A DNA stretch of 11,786 nucleotides from CAZQYB01 sp964597535. GTDB taxonomy: Bacteria; Planctomycetota; Phycisphaerae; Sedimentisphaerales; Anaerobacaceae. Positions within the stretch are counted from its first letter, which is position 1; each line of letters begins with the position of its first letter. The stretch is from NCBI GenBank assembly GCA_964597535.1, contig CAZQYB010000082.1:1-11786 (forward strand), written 5' to 3'. Position numbers and translations under genes: made by a program. Below the pieces are notes generated by a model. That model did not search any database, had not been told where the DNA came from, and saw nothing but the letters and a program-made list of their open reading frames with translations. Of the stretch, positions 7,324 to 11,786 are shown piece after piece.

Positions 7324-7349
7324 CCGCGCATCAAGTACCGCGCATCAAG
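7324..7349. repeat. 12-bp direct repeat with 14-bp period
   Basis: CCGCGCATCAAG occurs at 7324-7335 and again at 7338-7349, separated by TA. The 14-bp spacing is twice the heptamer period found elsewhere in this spacer. Confidence 0.8.
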
Positions 7350-7354
7350 ATTTA

Positions 7355-7369
7355 TCCGCCGGAGGCGGA
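7355..7369. repeat. TCCGCC-GGA-GGCGGA hairpin
   Basis: A perfect 6-bp GC-rich stem with a 3-nt loop. There is no T-run on either side (AATCG to the right, ATAAATC on the minus side), so it is better read as a small palindromic repeat than a terminator. Confidence 0.6.
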
Positions 7370-7394
7370 ATCGAGCATCCACTCATCCACTAAG

Positions 7395-7429
7395 TATGAA
7401 CAATGAACTGCGAACTCAGAACTGCGAAT
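7395..7429 (-). repeat. Inverted heptamer array, 5 units
   Basis: On the plus strand it reads TATGAAC, AATGAAC, TGCGAAC, TCAGAAC, TGCGAAT. The complements are GTTCATA, GTTCATT, GTTCGCA, GTTCTGA and ATTCGCA, so it is the same family as 3845-3935 and 11397-11424 in opposite orientation. Confidence 0.75.
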
Positions 7430-7442
7430 TGTTACGCGCGCA

Positions 7443-7583
7443 CATTTGCGCAAGGGGGTGTCAAAAACATGCTCAAAAAGTACCTATTTCTGCGCACTTT
7501 TGCGCCAAATGTGCGCACTTTTGTCTATTTTGTTCAACTTTTGTTCATTTTTGTCCAACTTTTCACGGTAACTTGCGCAAATG
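7443..7583. repeat. 12-bp inverted repeat framing a palindrome field
   Basis: CATTTGCGCAAG (7443-7454) and its exact complement CTTGCGCAAATG (7572-7583) flank 117 bp. Each arm contains the 8-bp palindrome TTGCGCAA. GTGCGCAC (7511-7518) and TGCGCGCA (7605-7612) are two more GCGC-centred 8-bp palindromes in and beside the interval. Confidence 0.75.
7498..7563. other. Phased T-tracts, predicted curved DNA
   Basis: Runs of four to five T occur at 7498-7501, 7519-7522, 7528-7531, 7539-7542, 7548-7552 and 7560-7563. Their centres are 21, 9, 11, 9.5 and 11.5 bp apart, a mean of about 10.3 bp per helical turn. Such phasing is known to bend DNA. Confidence 0.5.
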
Positions 7584-7728
7584 GTTCGAAAACCTGCGCG
7601 TTTGTGCGCGCATTTTCCGTCCTGTCCCGCATAACCAACTGTCCATTTATCTTCAATCTCAACCCCTAAATCTGTCTCCTATACTCTGTCCGCTACCCGC
7701 TGTTGGCTATCCTTCGCCGACTGTCAAA

Positions 7729-7758
7729 TTGGCGTAAGCAATGTTTTTCTTATGCCAA
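7729..7758. promoter_or_regulatory. 10-bp-arm inverted repeat upstream of groEL
   Basis: TTGGCGTAAG and CTTATGCCAA pair over 10 positions (one G-T) around a 10-nt spacer. There is no T-run after either arm, so it is not a terminator. The geometry recalls the CIRCE operator (9-N9-9), but the sequence is unrelated. It could be an operator or an RNA hairpin. Confidence 0.4.
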
Positions 7759-7889
7759 AATCTGCATTTGCTGCAGGCAAAATTAGTGCTCCTCTACTTT
7801 AGTATATGTAATTTTATATCGCATAATTGCCGTAAACGTAAGCAGTTAGAACAAAACACCCGTAAACATCTCTTTGACCGCACAAAAGC

Positions 7890-7918
7890 TGGCATCTGTT
7901 TTGCGAATGTGATATAAA
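7890..7918 (+). promoter_or_regulatory. groEL promoter region: extended -10 overlapping a sigma-54-like site
   Basis: TGATATAAA (7910-7918) is an extended -10 (TGN followed by TATAAA) without a good -35, predicting a start near 7925. Just before it, TGGCAT-N5-TTGC (7890-7904) has the GG and GC of a sigma-54 -24/-12 site at the correct 12-bp offset, predicting a start near 7916. Either gives a leader of 50-60 nt. Which one is used cannot be told from sequence. Confidence 0.45.
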
Positions 7919-7976
7919 TTAGGCGCAAAATTAACGATTGAACCACCTGAAACGGTAGATAAGGAGAGAAACAATT

Positions 7977-9647
7977 ATGGCAGTTAAAGAATTGGCATTC
8001 AAATCCGAAGCAAGAGCCGGACTGCTCGCCGGCGTTGAAAAACTCGCAGCAGCAGTAAAATCAACCCTCGGCCCACGTGGCCGAAACGCCATCATCGACA
8101 AAAGCTGGGGAGGACCAACCGTAACCAAAGACGGTGTAACCGTTGCTGAAGAAATTGAGCTTATCGACAAAAACGAAAACCTCGGCGCAAAACTGGTAAA
8201 GGAGGCGGCAAGCAAAACATCAAAAATCGCCGGCGACGGAACCACAACCGCTACTGTGCTCGCCGAAGCCATGTTCAAAGAAGCATATCGAAATCTGGCA
8301 GCCGGTGCAGACGCTATGGCCCTGAATCGCGGTATGCAAAAGTGCACCAAGGCGGTAATCAACAAGCTGGCTTCCCTGGCAAAACCCATTGATATCACCA
8401 AAAAGGATGACATAATCAATATCGCTTCGGTATCGGCAAATAATGATGTGGAAATCGGAAAGATTATGGCCGAAGCTTTCCAGCGTGTCGGCAAAGACGG
8501 CGTCATCACAGTCGAAGAAGGTAAAAGTCTTGAGACAACTGTTGACTTTGTCGAAGGCATGCAGTTTGACCGCGGTTATCTTTCTCCGCACTTCGTAACC
8601 AATCCCGAAAATATGGTCTGCGAACTCGAAAAACCCTACCTCCTCATCCACGAAGACAAAATCAGCAATGTCGCCAAGCTTGTACCGCTGCTGGAAAAGA
8701 CTGCAAAAAGCAAAAGAGCCCTGCTGATTATCGCCGAAGACGTCGAGAGCGAAGCATTAGCAACGCTGGTAGTCAACAAATTAAAAGGTGTCCTGCAGGT
8801 CGCAGCCGTAAAAGCCCCCGGCTATGGTGACCGCAGAAAGGCAATGCTGACCGACATCGCAACCCTCACAGGCGCTGAGCCGATTTTCAAGGACATGGGT
8901 ATCGAACTGGAAAATGTCAGCGTCAAACAACTCGGACAGGCCAAAAAGGTAACTATCGACAACGACAACACCATCATCATTGAGGGTGCCGGCGGCAAGG
9001 AGACCATCAGCGGCAGAATCAGGCAAATCCAGAGCGAAATAGAAACCACAACCAGTGATTACGACCGTGAGAAACTACAGGAACGGCTCGCCAAGCTTAC
9101 CGGCGGCGTCGCTCAAATCAATGTTGGGGCCGCCAGTGAAGCAGAAATGAAACAGAAAAAAGCTCGAATTGAAGACGCCCTTCATGCCACCCACGCCGCT
9201 ATCGAAGAAGGCATCGTCCCCGGCGGAGGCGTAGCCCTTATTCGCTGCATCGATGCGGTCATGCAATTAAAACTCAAAGGCGATGAGCAAACCGGTGCAG
9301 ATATAGTGGCAAAGGCACTCACAATGCCCTGCTACTACATCGCCGCTAATGCGGGGGCAACTCCGAACATAGTAGTTAGTAAGGTCGCCGAAGGCAAAGG
9401 CAGCTTCGGCTATAACGCTGACACAAATAAATACGAAGACCTGACGGAAGGCGGCGTTATCGACCCCGCAAAGGTAACACGAATCGCTTTGCAGAATGCT
9501 GTAAGCATAGCCGGCCTGCTGCTGACCACTGACTGTCTTGTTACCGAAAAGCCAAAAGAAAAAGAAGAAGTGCCGGCTGGCCCCGGCGGAATGCCACCGG
9601 GTGGTATGGGCGGAATGGGTGGTATGGGCGGAATGGGTATGATGTAA
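7977..9647 (+). CDS. groEL: Chaperonin GroEL, copy 1 (60 kDa)
   Basis: A full-length 556-residue GroEL, the 14-subunit cytoplasmic folding chamber that works with GroES and ATP. ATP-site motifs are intact: TLGPRGRN (30-37), DGTTT (87-91, D87 as in E. coli), and the hydrolytic aspartate in IEDALHATHAA (D400). The hinge GIVPGGGVAL and the C-terminal GGM repeat ending GMM are present. The apical motif reads RGYLSPHF (199-206), where E. coli has RGYLSPYF, so one substrate-contact tyrosine (Y203) is histidine. The segment TMPCYYIAANAG (449-460) departs from the usual APLRQI region. AAGGAG at 7961-7966, 10 nt upstream, fixes the start. It is the first gene of the chaperonin cluster, with no groES directly before it and no CIRCE element seen. 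Confidence 0.98.
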   Translation: MAVKELAFKSEARAGLLAGVEKLAAAVKSTLGPRGRNAIIDKSWGGPTVTKDGVTVAEEIELIDKNENLGAKLVKEAASKTSKIAGDGTTTATVLAEAMFKEAYRNLAAGADAMALNRGMQKCTKAVINKLASLAKPIDITKKDDIINIASVSANNDVEIGKIMAEAFQRVGKDGVITVEEGKSLETTVDFVEGMQFDRGYLSPHFVTNPENMVCELEKPYLLIHEDKISNVAKLVPLLEKTAKSKRALLIIAEDVESEALATLVVNKLKGVLQVAAVKAPGYGDRRKAMLTDIATLTGAEPIFKDMGIELENVSVKQLGQAKKVTIDNDNTIIIEGAGGKETISGRIRQIQSEIETTTSDYDREKLQERLAKLTGGVAQINVGAASEAEMKQKKARIEDALHATHAAIEEGIVPGGGVALIRCIDAVMQLKLKGDEQTGADIVAKALTMPCYYIAANAGATPNIVVSKVAEGKGSFGYNADTNKYEDLTEGGVIDPAKVTRIALQNAVSIAGLLLTTDCLVTEKPKEKEEVPAGPGGMPPGGMGGMGGMGGMGMM

Positions 9648-9712
9648 CACAGTCACCGCCAGAGAAGCAAGCTTGTGGTTAATAAAAAAATATAAGACTC
9701 AGGAAGAAAGTA

Positions 9713-11056
9713 ATGAGAAAAAAAACAACCGGTACTGCATTTGTGACCGCGGCAATTGCTATATTGTGTGTTTCGATGGTCGTGGGCTGCAAAAAAGTAA
9801 AGTCTGTCCCGACCGCCGAGGAACGAATCAAATGGTGGCGTGATGCACATTTCGGTATGTTCATTCACTGGGGATTATATAGCATTCCCGCAGGAGAGTG
9901 GAAGGGGGAAAAAGGCGGCGGCTACAGCGAATGGCTTATGCACAAGAAGAAAATTCCCGTCAAGGAATACGAGCAATTAGCTAAACAATTTAATCCGGTC
10001 AAATTCAATGCCGATGAATGGGTCAGGTTAGCCAAAAGAGCCGGTATGAAATACATCGTGACTACAGCCAAGCATCACGATGGCTTTGCAATGTACCATT
10101 CAAAAGTCAATCCCTACAACATTGTGGATGCGACCCCGTTTAAGCGTGACCAAATTAAAGAGCTCGCTGAGGCCTGTCGGAAAGGGGGCATCAAGTTCGG
10201 TTGTTACTACTCCGTAGACCGGGACTGGCATCATCCCGACGCGTTTTGCGCCAACCAGGGAGAAGGTAACACGTGGGATTATCCTGATGACAGCAAGAAA
10301 GATTTTAACAAGTATCTTCGTGAAAAGGCCTTGCCGCAGGTTAGGGAAGTACTGACTCGGTACGGGCCACTTGCGATAATTTGGTTTGATGGTGTGGGCA
10401 CAAAGACAGCCGAGCAGAATGAAGAAATAATAGCGATGGTTCGCGAACTGCAGCCCTATTGTCTAATCAACAGCCGACTGGGCGATTGGAAAACATTCAA
10501 ATGGGGCGATTACAGGTCAATGGATGATAACAGGGTTGCCGATAAATTACTGCCCTATGGCTGGGAAAATCCTGGAACGATAAATAAGACGTATGGATAC
10601 AGTAAGAATGACCAGAAGTGGAAATCCACCAAAACACTAATTCGGATGCTTGTCGATATTGTCAGCAAGGGCGGCAATTACCTATTAAACGTTGGTCCCA
10701 CTGCCGAAGGGGTAATTCCTCAGCCCAGCGTTGAGCGGCTGCGTGCGATGGGTAAATGGCTGGACAAGAACGGCGAAAGCATTTACGGAACGTCGGGTAG
10801 CCCGATTGGCAAATTGCCCTGGGGCCGATGTACCGCAAAGCCAGGCAAGCTGTATCTGCACGTTTTCGATTGGCCTGCGGACGGCAAGCTAAAAGTGCCA
10901 GGCCTGAAACAAAGGGTCAAGAGAGCTTACCTTCTCGATAAAAAGAGCAAGCTAATTGTTACGCACGAAAATGAGCAGACCATTGTCCTTGCCCCCGATG
11001 GCATCGCGATGGACCCTATTGACACTGTCGTAGTGCTGGAAATAGAAGCAAAATGA
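9713..11056 (+). CDS. GH29 family alpha-L-fucosidase, lipoprotein
   Basis: A 447-residue enzyme expected to release terminal L-fucose from glycans by the retaining mechanism. The start has AGGAAG 6 nt before it. Residues 1-25 form a lipoprotein signal with lipobox VVGC, giving Cys26, followed by KK, so the protein should be anchored in the outer membrane or periplasm. GH29 landmarks follow in order: WWRDAHFGMFIHWGLYS (41-57), YSEWLM (71-76), AKHHDGFAMY (119-128), and IIWFDG with the nucleophile Asp226. The region GDYRSMDDNRV...GWENPGTINKTYGY (266-296) matches the family's GDY..E...WE...SWGY segment, but the first acidic position is Asp rather than Glu. The acid/base cannot be assigned from sequence alone. 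GGNYLLNVGPTAEG (320-333) closes the catalytic domain, and a short beta domain ends the protein. It sits 65 nt after groEL and 42 nt before groES, a very unusual place for a hydrolase. Confidence 0.93.
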   Translation: MRKKTTGTAFVTAAIAILCVSMVVGCKKVKSVPTAEERIKWWRDAHFGMFIHWGLYSIPAGEWKGEKGGGYSEWLMHKKKIPVKEYEQLAKQFNPVKFNADEWVRLAKRAGMKYIVTTAKHHDGFAMYHSKVNPYNIVDATPFKRDQIKELAEACRKGGIKFGCYYSVDRDWHHPDAFCANQGEGNTWDYPDDSKKDFNKYLREKALPQVREVLTRYGPLAIIWFDGVGTKTAEQNEEIIAMVRELQPYCLINSRLGDWKTFKWGDYRSMDDNRVADKLLPYGWENPGTINKTYGYSKNDQKWKSTKTLIRMLVDIVSKGGNYLLNVGPTAEGVIPQPSVERLRAMGKWLDKNGESIYGTSGSPIGKLPWGRCTAKPGKLYLHVFDWPADGKLKVPGLKQRVKRAYLLDKKSKLIVTHENEQTIVLAPDGIAMDPIDTVVVLEIEAK

Positions 11057-11088
11057 AAAATCAGGAACTCGAAAAGGATGTGAATTAA
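11053..11088 (+). other. Micro-ORF (11 codons) bridging fucosidase stop and groES ribosome site
   Basis: The ATG overlaps the fucosidase stop as ATGA. The frame encodes MKNQELEKDVN, and its TAA overlaps the AAGGAG of groES. It could couple groES translation to the gene before it. Conservation is unknown, so it may be chance. Confidence 0.35.
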
Positions 11089-11098
11089 GGAGCAAGTT

Positions 11099-11389
11099 AT
11101 GAAACTTAGACCTTTGGATGACAGGGTTGTAGTAAAACAATCAGACGCGGAAGAGAAAACGGCCGGCGGGATTATTCTGCCGGACACGGCAAAGGAAAAA
11201 CCGCAGATTGGAAAAATCGTTGCCATCGGACCCGGTAAACTGCTCGACGACGGCAAACGCAGCAAAATGTCCGTAAAGAAAAACGACAAGGTCATCTACG
11301 GCAAATATATTGGAAGTGACGTTGAAATCGACCAGGAAAAATATGTCGTTCTGAGGGAAAGTGACATCCTGGGAATTATTGAAAAGTAA
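11099..11389 (+). CDS. groES: Co-chaperonin GroES (10 kDa)
   Basis: A 96-residue GroES of normal length. The heptameric lid binds GroEL through a mobile loop. Here that loop is the segment DAEEKTAGGIILPDTAKEKP (16-35), with the hydrophobic GGIIL contact intact. The start MKLRPLDDRVVV and the later KNDKVIYGKYIGSDVEID and ESDILGIIEK are all standard. AAGGAG at 11087-11092 lies 6 nt before the ATG. It is the only groES in the window and sits between the fucosidase and the second groEL, so it may serve both GroEL copies. Confidence 0.98.
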   Translation: MKLRPLDDRVVVKQSDAEEKTAGGIILPDTAKEKPQIGKIVAIGPGKLLDDGKRSKMSVKKNDKVIYGKYIGSDVEIDQEKYVVLRESDILGIIEK

Positions 11390-11396
11390 AAAAATA

Positions 11397-11424
11397 GTTC
11401 ATAGTTCGTAGTTCAGAGTTCATA
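11397..11424 (+). repeat. Heptamer array, 4 units, between groES and groEL copy 2
   Basis: GTTCATA, GTTCGTA, GTTCAGA and GTTCATA run in register starting 8 nt after the groES stop. It is the same unit as the array at 3845-3935, and here it lies inside an operon. Confidence 0.85.
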
Positions 11425-11428
11425 GACT

Positions 11429-11458
11429 ATGAGTGAAAAAACGATAGCTAAAAACTAA
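11429..11458 (+). other. Micro-ORF (9 codons) abutting the groEL copy 2 ribosome site
   Basis: ATG AGT GAA and onward encodes MSEKTIAKN. Its TAA ends at 11458, directly before AAGAGGT, the likely ribosome site of the second groEL. This is the same layout as upstream of groES. Confidence 0.3.
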
Positions 11459-11473
11459 AAGAGGTAATGCAAA

Positions 11474-11786
11474 ATGGCAAAGCAATTAATGTTTGATGAA
11501 ACGGCACGGGCACATCTTAAGGACGGCCTGGCACAACTCGCTGCAGCGGTAAAAGTCACGCTGGGGCCGACCGGCAGAAATGTTATCCTTCACAAAAGCT
11601 GGGGTTCCCCGAAGGTGACAAAGGACGGCGTCTCGGTCAGCAAAGAAATCGAGCTGCCCGAACCATTCAAAAATATGGGCGCGAAAATGGTCAATCAGGC
11701 CGCCAGTAAAACCTCGGATGTAGTCGGCGATGGTACGACAACTTCAACGGTACTGGCGGAAGCAATTTACTCGGAAGGTCTAAAAC
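11474..11786 (+). CDS. groEL: Chaperonin GroEL, copy 2, C-terminus cut by window edge
   Basis: The frame from ATG 11474 is open for 104 codons to the right edge. It reads MAKQLMFDETARAHLKDGLA, then TLGPTGRN (29-36), KVTKDGVSV (47-55) and VGDGTTTSTVLAEA (84-97), all ATP-site motifs of GroEL. AAGAGGT ends 8 nt before the ATG. Compared with copy 1 it differs at many positions (for example LPEPFKNMGAKMVNQ against LIDKNENLGAKLVKE), so this is an old paralogue, not a fresh duplication. It follows groES by 84 nt in the usual groES-groEL order and may be the housekeeping copy, with copy 1 specialised. The missing C-terminus prevents checking for a GGM tail. Confidence 0.95.
   Translation, partial: MAKQLMFDETARAHLKDGLAQLAAAVKVTLGPTGRNVILHKSWGSPKVTKDGVSVSKEIELPEPFKNMGAKMVNQAASKTSDVVGDGTTTSTVLAEAIYSEGLK

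Larger units (their letters stand above)
7208..7976. other. Large intergenic region between divergent operons
   Basis: About 770 bp with no gene I can support. It separates the minus-strand DUF1573 operon from the plus-strand chaperonin cluster, so it should hold both promoters. Left to right it holds GGTNATT heptamers, a 14-bp-period direct repeat, a TCCGCC hairpin, inverted GTTCRTA heptamers, a field of GCGC-centred palindromes with phased T-tracts, a 10-bp-arm inverted repeat, and the groEL promoter. Open frames across 7396-7737 start inside the heptamer array, lack a ribosome site and show only repeat-derived peptides. Confidence 0.75.

Noticed and set aside
7396..7737. Overlapping open frames of 113 and 88 codons in the spacer before groEL
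   Set aside because: They start inside the inverted heptamer array, have no ribosome site, overlap each other in two frames and encode repeat-derived Cys/Phe-rich strings.
7783..7791. TTAGTGCTC as a half-CIRCE element
   Set aside because: It mismatches TTAGCACTC at two bases and no inverted GAGTGCTAA partner lies at the required distance.
7874..7879. TTGACC as a -35 box for groEL
   Set aside because: The only good -10 (7913-7918) is 33 nt away, and no acceptable -10 lies 16-18 nt downstream.
7931..8560. 209-codon frame antisense to groEL (and others at 8220-8651, 8781-9049, 9075-9266, 9267-9656)
   Set aside because: They lie fully opposite a certain gene and read as the complement of its codons, with Ala/Ser-rich or composition-driven peptides.
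9648..9712. Terminator between groEL copy 1 and the fucosidase
   Set aside because: Only the 8-bp palindrome CAAGCTTG is present. There is no stable stem followed by a T-run, and the A-rich tract that follows is not a terminator tail.

Overview
The window looks like chromosomal DNA of a planctomycete, most likely of class Phycisphaerae. This is inferred from gene content (an M56 sensor carrying an FLDGH tail, a DUF1573 protein with LolA-like exported proteins, two divergent GroELs), from a lipoprotein GH29 fucosidase, and from gene-poor spacers filled with 7-bp simple repeats. It was not confirmed by any search.

Left part, minus strand (1-3418): a BlaI/MecI-type repressor and, 37 nt downstream, a very long BlaR1-like M56 membrane metallopeptidase that runs off the left edge. 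Its reading frame stays open for 975 codons. The repressor has a textbook promoter with one TACA-N2-TGTA dyad inside the -35/-10 spacer and a second just downstream of the -10. This implies negative autoregulation of the pair. The sensor region after the last membrane segment is not penicillin-binding-protein-like.

Spacer 1 (3419-4260): a decayed ORF whose C-terminal half resembles the end of a REP-associated (Y1) transposase, a 16-bp direct repeat, a 13-unit heptamer array and a small CATCCTGAGCG-type hairpin repeat. No convincing gene is seen.

Middle part, minus strand (4261-7207): a three-gene operon for exported proteins, in transcription order a DUF1573 protein and two tandem, distantly similar LolA-like proteins. 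The two LolA-like genes overlap by 11 nt. The first two genes of the operon are visibly more AT-rich than the rest of the window.

Spacer 2 (7208-7976): more heptamer repeats, small hairpins, a field of GCGC-centred palindromes with helically phased T-tracts, and finally the promoter region of the chaperonin cluster. No HrcA/CIRCE operator is seen there.

Right part, plus strand (7977-11786): groEL copy 1, a GH29 alpha-L-fucosidase lipoprotein, groES, and a second, divergent groEL cut by the right edge. All are co-oriented with short gaps and no evident terminator. A secreted glycoside hydrolase placed between the chaperonin genes is the most unusual arrangement in the window. At three junctions (before groES, groEL copy 2 and the first LolA-like gene) a 6-11-codon ATG micro-ORF ends exactly at the next gene's Shine-Dalgarno sequence, which could couple translation across the gaps.
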